Assembly: GCA_041689775.1 (NCBI GenBank)
Contig: JBDNFP010000193.1
Location: 1-64,000, forward strand
Reading direction: 5' to 3'
DNA length: 64,000 bases
Source: JBDNFP01 sp041689775
Lineage (GTDB): Bacteria > Bacteroidota > Bacteroidia > Cytophagales > Spirosomataceae
In this document: positions 1-7,586 of the stretch, piece by piece
How the letters are laid out: every line of letters begins with the position of its first letter
How positions within the stretch are numbered: the stretch's first letter is position 1
Notes under the pieces: generated by a model
Told to the model about the DNA's origin: nothing
The model's database searches: none
Seen by the model: only the letters and a program-made list of their open reading frames with translations
Position numbers and translations under genes: made by a program

Positions 1-1
1 A

Positions 2-175
2 GGCTACTCTGAATTTAAGGAGTTCCTCTTTGCTCTGCCCTCTACTACCTGTATTGAGTACAATAAGAAGAAGTTTATAGAGTTTGAGCAAAATGGCTAT
101 AACCCTATCATTATTTATGATTTTGAAAAAGAAAGCCCGTGTAGGCAGTCGGAAGGAGAACTGGAAACCGAGTGA
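2..175 (+). CDS. 3' end of an unknown gene, truncated by the window edge
   Basis: An open frame runs in from the left edge and ends at TGA 173-175, giving 57 residues with no start codon inside the window. The tail is rich in Lys, Glu, Phe and Tyr and ends in an acidic stretch (GELETE). I recognise no domain. It may be the C-terminus of a hypothetical protein, and it could also be a fortuitous open frame. The following few hundred bases are not clearly coding, so this end of the window looks like an accessory or decayed region beside the tRNA gene. Confidence 0.35.
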   Translation, partial: GYSEFKEFLFALPSTTCIEYNKKKFIEFEQNGYNPIIIYDFEKESPCRQSEGELETE

Positions 176-464
176 CGGGCCTCTGAGACTTTGCCGAACC
201 AATTTGAAACACATTTAGGGTTTCAAAAAAGGTAAGAGTGATTGGCAGATATTCCATTTTAGGAGTCGGCAAAAAGCCAGCGTATTCAAAAATTGAGCTA
301 TGCTACCATATTTACCAATGGTTCGCGCCGAACTGATCCAAAGAGAGTTCACTACCCAAGGGAGTATCCTTTTGGAAGCCCTCTGTCACCGATATCCTGA
401 CGCGCAAAAAGTACAGTCACCCTATCCAATCTCTAAAAAATGAAGCAGATAGTCGGGTAAAGGG
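176..464. other. Spacer with only a 47-codon open frame
   Basis: No convincing gene. An ATG at 300 opens a 47-codon frame ending in TGA at 441-443 (starts MLPYLPMVRAEL). It has no recognisable family and no promoter, and may be a remnant of a decayed gene. Confidence 0.3.
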
Positions 465-1799
465 GTGAACATTCTACATGTTACAATTTTAACTATTTCT
501 ATATTCAACCTTTCTATGCTAACGCACCAACTTTCCTACGAGAAGCTCGTTGATATTCTTTTTTCAGCCCGCGAACGAGTTATTTGGGCTACGGTCAATC
601 TATTTGAAGAAGCCGCCCAAGCACTCATTGAGGTTCGAAAACGTAACATTCCAATAACCTTAATTATTGATCCTAGCGAGGACGCCTATCGCAATGGATT
701 TGGCGATGTAAACTGCATCCGAAGCTTGGAGAAGGCTGGTTGTCAGATACGACAGGCCCCTCACAATCGAGTATCCTTCTTAATCGTGGATCAAAAAGGC
801 TACTTTTTATTTATTCAAAGCCGGGTCCTAGAAGTAGAAGGAACCGGAAATAACGCCGTGGAGATAGACCCGATACTATGCGAGCGGCTACTCCTCGAAT
901 ACCTACCACCAGCCAATGTTCTGGAAGCTACTCCACGCTTGGAGAGAATTATGAAACTGGCAGCGCAAGCAACTGAGGATTTAAAGCGACTGCCTTTGGA
1001 AGTGGAGAGAGCCGTAGGAAATATGGGTGTCCCTCCCCTGGATCAAGAGCAATTCGAGAAGGTAAAATCTGCTATTAGGTCCAACCCGCCACTTCATCCC
1101 GATCTTAAACGGCAGATGAATGTGTATACCAATAAGTTCCAGTACGTTGAGTTGGAATTTGAAGGGGCCAATTTTGAACAAATGCAGGTAGAGATACCCA
1201 ATTCTGTGTTACCCTTCAAAGATGTCCAGCTCAAAGAAAAACTTCGGGCCCGTTTGCCACTCTTTGGCAATCTGGATAAGTTTCCCGACGTTTGGGTTGA
1301 TATTCGAAATAAATTGGATACCCTTCGAAAGGAGTACCTTGTGAAGAGCAAGAAGGCAAATAAAAATGTATTGGCTGTTTCCAATAAAATGGAATTTCAG
1401 GCAGGGATCATGTTGCTAAGACTGAAGCTCGACGATGCCCGTAAGCAGCTTGCTGAGTTTGCAGAAAACGAAAAGTTAGATACAGAGGCACGAATCCAGA
1501 ATGAGCTACACGAGTTTTTTAAAGAAAATATCCCTGATAATCTTAAAAATCACCAGCAGCGTTCTGATTTCGACCATCAATTATACAAAGAAGCGATCAA
1601 GGTGGTCTCTAACATCAAATTCCCCGACTTGTCAAAAAAGCTTGAAAAGGTGAAGCTTCACGAGCGCTACTCCGATATTACCTGGGAGGATTTGCAAGAC
1701 GAAGAATTTAGAAAGGAATTATTCCAAAAAGGAGTCATCACAGACACGGAATTGAAGGATTTGAGTACAATAGAAACAGCAATGGGTACCCGGCGTTGA
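465..1799 (+). CDS. PLD-like domain protein with a degenerate HKD motif and a helical C-terminal half
   Basis: The longest frame (444 aa) starts at GTG 465. An ATG at 516 (residue 18) is an equally good start, because the extra residues look like a random hydrophobic leader. Residues about 24-120 read like one phospholipase D-fold repeat: a helix, then strands such as ERVIWATVNLF and IPITLIIDPS, then VSFLIVDQKGYFL, which aligns with the place where HxKxxxxD normally sits. The His and Lys are not there, so catalytic activity is doubtful. Residues about 150-440 are charged and mostly helical, probably coiled coil. It lies just beyond the 3' end of the intron-bearing tRNA gene, on the opposite strand. 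The function is unknown; a PLD-like effector or regulator is only a guess. Confidence 0.6.
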   Translation: MNILHVTILTISIFNLSMLTHQLSYEKLVDILFSARERVIWATVNLFEEAAQALIEVRKRNIPITLIIDPSEDAYRNGFGDVNCIRSLEKAGCQIRQAPHNRVSFLIVDQKGYFLFIQSRVLEVEGTGNNAVEIDPILCERLLLEYLPPANVLEATPRLERIMKLAAQATEDLKRLPLEVERAVGNMGVPPLDQEQFEKVKSAIRSNPPLHPDLKRQMNVYTNKFQYVELEFEGANFEQMQVEIPNSVLPFKDVQLKEKLRARLPLFGNLDKFPDVWVDIRNKLDTLRKEYLVKSKKANKNVLAVSNKMEFQAGIMLLRLKLDDARKQLAEFAENEKLDTEARIQNELHEFFKENIPDNLKNHQQRSDFDHQLYKEAIKVVSNIKFPDLSKKLEKVKLHERYSDITWEDLQDEEFRKELFQKGVITDTELKDLSTIETAMGTRR

Positions 1800-1828
1800 T
1801 AAATAAGTACATACCAAAGTTTTTTACT

Positions 1829-1870
1829 TAAAAAGAAAAAAGTCCCTCAACAAAACAACGTTGAGGGACT
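1829..1870 (-). terminator. Rho-independent terminator of the tRNA gene
   Basis: An 11-bp perfect stem (1841-1851 with 1860-1870, AGTCCCTCAAC) closes an 8-nt loop. Read on the minus strand it is followed by a T-rich tract (1829-1840). It sits 8 bases past the tRNA discriminator base. Confidence 0.85.
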
Positions 1871-1915
1871 TAAAAGCGTGGGCCCACCAGGGCTCGAACC
1901 TGGGACCACCTGATT

Positions 1916-2583
1916 CACTTTCCTCCGATTTCCCGGAGTAGTAGGACTATCTCATCACCCGTCCCTGCGAGCAGGGGTGTGGGTGGGGGGCGTTGTTAGA
2001 GGCGTATTGGTTGGTCTTCCTCACCTCTTAGTCTCTGCACCTTCCAGACTACAAAATTTGACCTTTGTCTGGCTTGGCTCAGGATTGCCATCGGCATTAC
2101 CCGGAAGGTTTCCCTGAATTAACCCCCTACTCATCCGCTGATTTCTCAGCGGAGGCACCGCGCAAAGTTCGTTGAACCGCTGGAAGGAAAAGTTCTGGAT
2201 TATGCTCCTCTGCGTGGCAGTTGGAACAAAGCAGAACGCATTTCTTGGCTTCTTCCAGAATAAAACTCCATTTCTTGTTAGAAAGGACTCTCATATCCAA
2301 CTTGAATTCCTTTAAATTAGAATCAAGATGGTGGAAGTGTAACGCTGATAAATTGCGATCATATCCACATTTTGCGCATCCGCCACCCATTAAACTGATC
2401 AATTCCGTCTTTCTTTTCAATGACCGGATGGTCTGAGAGAAATAGGTATTAGTCTGTTCTTTGACTCTGTAATAATGTCCTTTTTGTTTACAAGCATTGG
2501 AACAATACTTCACTTTCTGGCCACTAATTGCAGTTTGGCAAACGACGCATTTTCTTTCCATAAAATCCAAAGAACGTAACCCG
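1916..2583 (-). ncRNA. Group I self-splicing intron (668 nt) in the tRNA anticodon loop
   Basis: All four conserved core elements are present in order on the minus strand. P is at 2106-2120 (AATTCAGGGAAACCT). Q is at 2071-2086 (AATCCTGAGCCAAGCC). R is at 2029-2040 (GTGCAGAGACTA). S is at 1944-1956 (GATGAGATAGTCC). P4 pairs TCAGG of P with CCTGA of Q, and P7 pairs GACTA of R with TAGTC of S. Between R and S are a C-rich strand that can form P3 with the GGGGG just before P, and a hairpin (1963-1976) suited to P8. A P9-like hairpin (CTCCG/CGGAG) precedes the terminal G at 1916. The 5' exon ends in T, as group I introns require. The intron carries an HNH endonuclease gene, which suggests a mobile intron. 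A subgroup cannot be assigned safely by eye. Confidence 0.93.
2127..2561 (-). CDS. HNH homing endonuclease encoded in the group I intron
   Basis: A 144-residue protein from ATG 2561; a TTG three codons upstream (2570) is an alternative start. Residues 5-24 form a zinc finger (C5, C8, C20, C24). Residues 62-120 form an HNH nuclease domain: C62xxC65, then LHFHH with H77/H78, then C112xNC115H116 and H120. This layout fits intron-encoded HNH enzymes, which cut intronless alleles so that the intron is copied in by repair. The gene fills nearly all of the space between the 5' splice site and the conserved core. Its stop codon TAG (2127-2129) is seven bases before the P element. It is intact, so recent mobility is plausible. 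Target specificity cannot be read from sequence. Confidence 0.9.
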   Translation of the reverse strand: MERKCVVCQTAISGQKVKYCSNACKQKGHYYRVKEQTNTYFSQTIRSLKRKTELISLMGGGCAKCGYDRNLSALHFHHLDSNLKEFKLDMRVLSNKKWSFILEEAKKCVLLCSNCHAEEHNPELFLPAVQRTLRGASAEKSADE

Positions 2584-2710
2584 ATGAGTCAGGTGCTCTA
2601 ACCGACTGAGCTATAGGCCCGGACTCTAAAATAGAGTTTGGGATGCAAAACTAGCAATTAGCTTCGTATCCACCAAGCATATCTTTTAAATAAATTCACA
2701 CTTCTTTTTC

Positions 2711-2718
2711 TATTTTTG
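2711..2718 (+). promoter_or_regulatory. Bacteroidota -7 box upstream of the HD gene
   Basis: TATTTTTG matches TANNTTTG and lies 17 bases before the start codon at 2736. No clear -33 TTG was seen at the expected distance, so the call rests on the -7 box alone. Confidence 0.4.
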
Positions 2719-2735
2719 TAAAAAACACCCCGCAT

Positions 2736-3968
2736 TTGAACAAGCGCAAAATCCTCAACGATCCGGTTTACGGCTTCATTACCATTACGTCGGAGCTTCT
2801 GTACGATCTGGTAGAGCACCCCTATTTCCAGCGGTTACGGCGTATCCGGCAACTGGGGCTGGCCGATTTGGTGTATCCGGGAGCCTTGCATACCCGCTTC
2901 CACCACGCGTTGGGCGCGATGCACCTGATGGGCCAAGCCCTCAAAACCTTACAGGAAAAAGGACACCTGATCTGGGAGCCGGAGGTAGAAGCCGCCCAAG
3001 TGGCGATATTGCTACACGACATTGGTCACGGCCCGTTTTCGCACGTATTGGAAAATACGTTACTAGCCGGTGTACCCCACGAGGAGATTTCGCTGCTGCT
3101 CATGAAGGAACTCAACCGACAAATGAACGGACGGCTGGCTATGGCCATTCAGATGTTTGAGGGTACCTACCCGCGTCGGTTTTTTCATCAGTTGATATCC
3201 AGTCAGTTGGATATGGACCGCATGGACTACCTCAACCGCGACTGCTTTTATACCGGTGTGGCCGAGGGTACCATCGGGGCCGACCGGATTATCAAGATGC
3301 TCGATATTCATAAAGACGAACTAGTGGTGGAAGAAAAGGGGATGCTTAGCATTGAAAACTTCCTCAATGCCCGGCGTCTGATGTATTGGCAGGTATACCT
3401 GCACAAAACATCGCTCTGCGCCGAGGCTATGCTCACGCAGATTATCCGGCGGGCCCGTGTACTGACCGACGAAGGAGAAACTCTTTTTGCTTCTCCCAAC
3501 CTGGCGTTTTTTCTAAAAAACAAGGTATCGCTGGATGAGTTCAAGAGCAATCCGAAGATGATTGACATCTTCACCCAGCTTGATGACTATGACTTATGGG
3601 CTTGCATCAAAGCTTGGGCACAACATTCTGACTTCGTTCTTTCGACACTTTGTCAACGCTTGCTCAACCGCCAACTGTTCAAAATCCAGTTTTTATCCGC
3701 CCCCGCCGATGCCGAGTTTCTGTCGAAGCTGCGTAATGGTTTAATGGCTCAGGGACTCGACGAAGCGTATTTGTCTTACTTCATGGTAGAAAGCCAAACC
3801 ACCAATGCGGCTTACGTAACCGGGGAAGATCAGATAAAAGTAAAACTAAAAAACGGCAAGGTGGTCGATATTGTCGAGGCATCCGAACTACCTACGATTA
3901 AAGCGTTGAGTAAGATTGTCCGCAAGTATTACGTATGTTGGTCTAAAACTGTATCTTTGCGCGCATAG
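2736..3968 (+). CDS. HD-domain phosphohydrolase (YdhJ/SAMHD1-like)
   Basis: A 410-aa cytoplasmic metal-dependent phosphohydrolase of the HD superfamily. The metal ligands are visible: His in TRFHH (residues 56/57), the HD pair H94-D95 in LLHDIGHGPFSH, and Asp in the LDMDRMDYLNRD segment (about 159-169). The order and spacing resemble dGTPase/SAMHD1-type enzymes and the bacterial family annotated as HD superfamily phosphohydrolase; the substrate is not known, possibly a dNTP or other nucleotide. The start is TTG at 2736, which gives the typical N-terminus (KILNDPVYGFI). It stands upstream of lpxD on the same strand with a 102-bp gap, and the two are often neighbours in this group of bacteria. 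Confidence 0.9.
   Translation: MNKRKILNDPVYGFITITSELLYDLVEHPYFQRLRRIRQLGLADLVYPGALHTRFHHALGAMHLMGQALKTLQEKGHLIWEPEVEAAQVAILLHDIGHGPFSHVLENTLLAGVPHEEISLLLMKELNRQMNGRLAMAIQMFEGTYPRRFFHQLISSQLDMDRMDYLNRDCFYTGVAEGTIGADRIIKMLDIHKDELVVEEKGMLSIENFLNARRLMYWQVYLHKTSLCAEAMLTQIIRRARVLTDEGETLFASPNLAFFLKNKVSLDEFKSNPKMIDIFTQLDDYDLWACIKAWAQHSDFVLSTLCQRLLNRQLFKIQFLSAPADAEFLSKLRNGLMAQGLDEAYLSYFMVESQTTNAAYVTGEDQIKVKLKNGKVVDIVEASELPTIKALSKIVRKYYVCWSKTVSLRA
3952..3959 (+). promoter_or_regulatory. Possible -7 box for the lpx genes
   Basis: TATCTTTG matches TANNTTTG, overlapping the very end of the HD gene and about 110 bases before lpxD. The -33 partner is unclear, and a long leader would result. Confidence 0.3.
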
Positions 3969-4070
3969 TTTTTTGCCGCATGATTCTCGGGACATTGGAG
4001 CTTAGTAATTGTTGTAATTATATACGACACCCCTACAAAGCGGTAATTGTCCAAGTCATTTTCTCTGTAT

Positions 4071-5111
4071 ATGGAATTTACTGTCGGGCAAATAGCCCAA
4101 TTACTAAACGGAACCGTGGTAGGCGACGCCTCCGCCATCATCAATTCTGTTGCGAAAATTGAAGAAGGTAAGCCCGGTTGCATTTCGTTTCTTTCAAACC
4201 TTAAATATGAATCCTACCTGTATACTACCGGATCTTCGGCGGTACTGGTAGACAGCACCTTTACCCCCAAAAAGGACGTATCTGCTGCGCTTATTTATGT
4301 AGCTAATGCTTACGCCGCCTTCACCCGTTTGCTCGAAGAGTATCAGAAAGCAATGCAGCAAGGCAAGCAGGGAATAGAGCAACCCGCCCACTTCGGCGAA
4401 GGAAGTACCATGGGCGAGCAAGGCTACCGGGGCGCGTTTTCATACGTAGGTCGTAACTGTATTATTGGCCAAAAAGTAAAGATCTACCCCAATGTATATA
4501 TTGGCGACAACGTCCAGATTGGGGATGAATCCATCATCCATACCGGGGTAAGAATCTACGATGATACTCAAATAGGGAATCAGTGTACAATTTTTGCTAA
4601 TAGCGTCATTGGGGGTGATGGCTTTGGATTTGCCCCTCAGGCCGATGGTACCTACCGTGCCATTCCTCAGCTAGGAAACGTAATCATTGAAGATCGGGTG
4701 AGTATTGGGTCCAATACTACCATCGACTGCGCCACCATAGGCTCAACTGTAATCCGGTCGGGCGTTAAGATTGATAATCTGGTACAGATAGCCCATAACG
4801 TAGAAATTGGAAAAAACACCGTTATTGCTGCTCAGACCGGCATATCAGGATCTACCAAAATAGGAGAACAGTGCGTAATTGCCGGGCAGGTAGGTGTCGG
4901 AGGGCATTTGGTAATTGCCAACAACACCAAGGTAGGTGGACAGGCCGGTGTCACCAAAAGTTTTAAGAAAGAAGGTCTTTCGTTGAACGGGACCCCCGCC
5001 CACGACTTGAAAGCCCATCTTCGTAATCAGTCGCTGGTGCGTCAATTACCCGAGTTCGAAAAAAGAATTCAACATCTGGAAAAAAAACAAGACTCTTCCG
5101 ATCAGGACTAA
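4071..5111 (+). CDS. lpxD: UDP-3-O-acylglucosamine N-acyltransferase LpxD
   Basis: Adds the second (N-linked) hydroxyacyl chain in lipid A synthesis, using hydroxyacyl-ACP in the cytoplasm. The ATG at 4071 is preferred, giving 346 aa, because the family N-terminus reads MEFTVGQIAQLLNG; the frame is open a further eight codons upstream to 4047. An N-terminal uridine-binding domain (about 1-100) is followed by a left-handed beta-helix of hexapeptide repeats (about 105-310). That helix includes IDNLVQIAHNVEIG, which holds the expected catalytic His. A short C-terminal helix ends the protein. It is followed 60 bp later by lpxC/fabZ and then lpxA, so three successive or neighbouring lipid A steps are encoded together. 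Confidence 0.95.
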   Translation: MEFTVGQIAQLLNGTVVGDASAIINSVAKIEEGKPGCISFLSNLKYESYLYTTGSSAVLVDSTFTPKKDVSAALIYVANAYAAFTRLLEEYQKAMQQGKQGIEQPAHFGEGSTMGEQGYRGAFSYVGRNCIIGQKVKIYPNVYIGDNVQIGDESIIHTGVRIYDDTQIGNQCTIFANSVIGGDGFGFAPQADGTYRAIPQLGNVIIEDRVSIGSNTTIDCATIGSTVIRSGVKIDNLVQIAHNVEIGKNTVIAAQTGISGSTKIGEQCVIAGQVGVGGHLVIANNTKVGGQAGVTKSFKKEGLSLNGTPAHDLKAHLRNQSLVRQLPEFEKRIQHLEKKQDSSDQD

Positions 5112-5171
5112 TAGTTGGCCCCGGTGCCACACTCTTCGGATCTGTTTAATAGCTAGTATTATCTGTAACAA

Positions 5172-6563
5172 ATGAACGAAAAACAACAAACCATAAAGAA
5201 GGCCGTTTCGGTGTCTGGTGTAGGTCTCCATACGGGAGTTACCGCTACGATGACTTTCCTTCCCGCTCCTGCGAACCACGGATACAAGTTTCAGAGGGTT
5301 GATCTTCCTGACCAACCCATCGTAGATGCCGACGTTGACAACGTAGTAGATACTTCGCGGGGCACAACCATTGAGCAAAACGGTGCCCGTATTAATACCG
5401 TAGAGCATACTTTGGCCGCCCTCGTGGGTTTACAGATTGATAACGTTCTTATTCAACTGGATGGCCCCGAGCCCCCCATCATGGATGGTAGCTCTATCAA
5501 GTTTATTGACGCCCTGGAAGACGCCGGCTTCGAAATGCAGAACGCCTACCGTAACTATTTTGAAGTACCCGAGTACGTTCATCATATGAACGCCGACAAG
5601 GATATTGAGCTAGCCGCCATGCCATTGACCGACTACCGGCTTACCGTTATGGTGGACTATAACTCCAAGGTCATCAGCAGTCAACACGCCTCGCTAAACG
5701 ATATTACACTATTTAAGCAGGAAATTGCTACTTGCCGTACCTTTTGCTTCTTACACGAACTTGAAGCATTGTACCAACAAAACCTGATTAAAGGGGGTGA
5801 TCTAACCAACGCCATCGTGATCGTGGATCGTGAGGTGAAAGAAGGTGAACTAGATTACTTGTCCAAACTGCTGAACAAGCCCAAGGTAGAAGTCAATGAG
5901 TCGAGGGGGATTCTCAACAACGTAGATCTGCACTACCCCAATGAGATGGCCCGGCATAAATTGCTGGACCTCGTCGGTGACCTTGCTCTGGTAGGCCGGC
6001 CCCTCAAAGCGCAGATTCTGGCGGCCCGTCCCGGCCACGCCGCGAACGTTGCCTTGGCTAAAAAGATCAAGAAACTAATGAAAGTAGCAAAGGACGGAGC
6101 TCCCCAATATGACCCAACCAAGGCTCCGGTACTGGATATCAACCAGATTGCTAATCTGCTACCCCACCGCTATCCGTTCCAGATGATTGATAAGATCATA
6201 GCCTTGGACGAAATGAGCGTAGTAGGAACCAAGAATGTGACGATGAACGAGCAGTTCTTCCTCGGACACTTCCCCGGGAACCCAGTGATGCCCGGCGTAC
6301 TTCAACTCGAAGCTATGGCCCAAACGGGAGGTATTCTGGTGCTTAGTACCGTACCGGACCCGGAAAATTACTGGCCTTACCTGATCGGCATTGAGAATTG
6401 TCGTTTCCGGCGCAACGTTTTGCCCGGAGATACCGTAATATTTAAGTGTGTGTTTACTTCTCCCATGAAGAGAGGCATTGTTAAAATGAGCGGAAAAGGA
6501 TACGTGAGCGGGCAACTCGTATGCGAAGCCGATATGATCGCAAGTTTAGTCAAGAAAAAATGA
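5172..6563 (+). CDS. lpxC/fabZ: Bifunctional LpxC deacetylase / FabZ hydroxyacyl-ACP dehydratase
   Basis: A 463-aa fusion typical of Bacteroidota. Residues 1-300 are LpxC, the zinc-dependent UDP-3-O-acyl-GlcNAc deacetylase that commits sugar to lipid A. The zinc ligands are H79 (NTVEHT), H261 and D265 (ARHKLLD), and H288 (RPGHAAN) fits the catalytic His. Residues about 318-463 are FabZ, which dehydrates 3-hydroxyacyl-ACP for fatty acid elongation; H365 lies in GHFPGNPVMPG and E379 in LEAMAQ. LpxC and FabZ compete for the hydroxyacyl pool, so the fusion places the branch point on one polypeptide. The stop codon TGA overlaps the ATG of lpxA (ATGA), which suggests translational coupling. Confidence 0.97.
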   Translation: MNEKQQTIKKAVSVSGVGLHTGVTATMTFLPAPANHGYKFQRVDLPDQPIVDADVDNVVDTSRGTTIEQNGARINTVEHTLAALVGLQIDNVLIQLDGPEPPIMDGSSIKFIDALEDAGFEMQNAYRNYFEVPEYVHHMNADKDIELAAMPLTDYRLTVMVDYNSKVISSQHASLNDITLFKQEIATCRTFCFLHELEALYQQNLIKGGDLTNAIVIVDREVKEGELDYLSKLLNKPKVEVNESRGILNNVDLHYPNEMARHKLLDLVGDLALVGRPLKAQILAARPGHAANVALAKKIKKLMKVAKDGAPQYDPTKAPVLDINQIANLLPHRYPFQMIDKIIALDEMSVVGTKNVTMNEQFFLGHFPGNPVMPGVLQLEAMAQTGGILVLSTVPDPENYWPYLIGIENCRFRRNVLPGDTVIFKCVFTSPMKRGIVKMSGKGYVSGQLVCEADMIASLVKKK

Positions 6564-7363
6564 TACAACCACTAGCTTACATCCATCCAGAGGCCAAAAT
6601 CGCCCATAACGTTGTCATAGAGCCTTTTGCTATGATCCATAAAGATGTGGAAATTGGCGAAGGAACGTGGGTTGCATCCCACGCCGTGATCAACCCAGGA
6701 GCTCGAATCGGTAAAAACTGCCGGATTTATCCGGGAGCCGTTATTTCATCGGTACCGCAGGACCTCAAATTCAATAATGAATATACGCTCACGCTCATTG
6801 GCGACAATACCACGATCCGTGAGTATGCTACCATTAGCCGGGGAACGGAGCAGCACTGGAAAACCGAAATCGGCAGCGATTGCCTTGTGATGGCCTATGC
6901 CCACATTGCGCATGACTGTGTAATAGGAAACCACTGTATTATTGGTAACAATGTGCAGATGGCCGGCCACGTGCAGGTAGGCGACTGGGCCATTGTCAGT
7001 GCCATTAGTGCGGTGCATCAGTTTGTCAAAATTGGCTCACACTCCTTTATTTCGGGTGGGTCACTGGTTCGTAAGGATGTGCCGCCGTTTACGAAGGCGG
7101 CCCGCGAGCCTATCTCTTACGCCGGAATCAATTCGGTAGGACTACGCCGTAGGGGCTACACCAATCAACAAATTGCCGAGATCCAGAATATTTACCGGTA
7201 TGTCTACATGAAGGGCATTAACAATTCGGATGCTTTACATCTGATCGAACTAGAACTTCCACCCTCGGATGAGCGCGATCAAATTGTAAACTTTGTTCGT
7301 ACCTCAGAGCGTGGTATCATGAAAAGCCCCCTCCAATTTACCGAGAGTTCAGAGTCTGAATAG
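6560..7363 (+). CDS. lpxA: UDP-N-acetylglucosamine O-acyltransferase LpxA
   Basis: First enzyme of lipid A synthesis, transferring hydroxyacyl from ACP to UDP-GlcNAc. The ATG at 6560 is chosen because it gives MIQPLAYIHPEAKI, the standard family start, 267 aa, and an ATGA overlap with the lpxC/fabZ stop. The N-terminal two thirds are hexapeptide repeats of a beta-helix (AKIAHNVVIEPFAMI, GARIGKNCRIYPGAVI, CVIGNHCIIGNNV). AYAHIAHDCVIG carries the catalytic His. The C-terminal helical domain (about 190-267) includes the usual GLRRRGYT segment. Length and motifs are normal. Confidence 0.97.
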   Translation: MIQPLAYIHPEAKIAHNVVIEPFAMIHKDVEIGEGTWVASHAVINPGARIGKNCRIYPGAVISSVPQDLKFNNEYTLTLIGDNTTIREYATISRGTEQHWKTEIGSDCLVMAYAHIAHDCVIGNHCIIGNNVQMAGHVQVGDWAIVSAISAVHQFVKIGSHSFISGGSLVRKDVPPFTKAAREPISYAGINSVGLRRRGYTNQQIAEIQNIYRYVYMKGINNSDALHLIELELPPSDERDQIVNFVRTSERGIMKSPLQFTESSESE

Positions 7364-7395
7364 AATAAATACCCCACTTACCAGGGTTTGAGAAG

Positions 7396-7433
7396 AAAAA
7401 AAGGGGGGTGACCGGTGGTCATTCCCCTTTTTT
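7396..7433. terminator. Bidirectional terminator between lpxA and the permease unit
   Basis: A symmetric hairpin has A-tract/T-tract flanks: AAAAAGGGG on the left pairs with CCCCTTTTT on the right, and an inner TGACC/GGTCA stem closes on a short loop. It serves convergent units and overlaps the last codons of the 55-aa gene. Confidence 0.75.
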
Positions 7434-7586
7434 GGCAGAAAGCGTAGCCGTTATAAACCATAGGATGGTACCAGCTAACAGGCTGCTCTTCATCACATCC
7501 TTAGTCAGCACATCGGAAAAATAAAGAACAGGCGCCACTAGTACCGTAACCAGGCAGGCGTAGGAAAGATATTGAATCAGTTTCAT
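7419..7586 (-). CDS. Small membrane protein (55 aa) coupled to the permease
   Basis: An ATG at 7586 opens a 55-codon frame ending in TGA at 7419-7421. The ATG overlaps the stop codon of the upstream permease as ATGA, a strong sign of translational coupling. The protein has two hydrophobic stretches: residues about 5-24 (YLSYACLVTVLVAPVLYF) and about 36-48 (LLAGTILWFITAT). They are joined by a short charged loop, and the protein ends in a Lys-rich tail. This looks like a two-pass inner membrane peptide, perhaps an accessory subunit of the NCS1-like permease. I know no named family for it, so the role is inferred from coupling alone. Confidence 0.65.
   Translation of the reverse strand: MKLIQYLSYACLVTVLVAPVLYFSDVLTKDVMKSSLLAGTILWFITATLSAKKGE

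Larger units (their letters stand above)
1879..2620 (-). tRNA. ileX: tRNA with CAT anticodon, probably tRNA-Ile2(k2CAU), split by a group I intron
   Basis: The two exons are 2584-2620 (5' half, 37 nt) and 1879-1915 (3' half, 37 nt). Joined, they give a perfect cloverleaf: acceptor GGGCCTA with TGGGCCC (one U-G pair), D stem GCTC/GAGC, anticodon stem CCTGA/TCAGG, loop CTCATAA, a 5-nt variable loop, T stem CCAGG/CCTGG with loop TTCGAGC, and discriminator A. CCA is not encoded. The junction lies between the third anticodon base and base 37. This is the only join that restores a normal loop with the 5' exon ending in T and the intron ending in G. CAT could mean elongator Met or Ile2. The C4-G69 and C5-G68 pairs match known TilS determinants of E. 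coli tRNA-Ile2, so Ile2 is preferred. The gene symbol is given by analogy. Confidence 0.88.

Noticed and set aside
1879..1915. tRNA with His, Gln or Leu anticodon by other exon joins
   Set aside because: Shifting the junction gives GTG, CTG or CAG, but then the 5' exon would not end in T or the intron would not end in G.
1916..2583. Insertion sequence in the tRNA gene
   Set aside because: No terminal inverted repeats, target duplication or transposase; group I core elements explain the insert fully.
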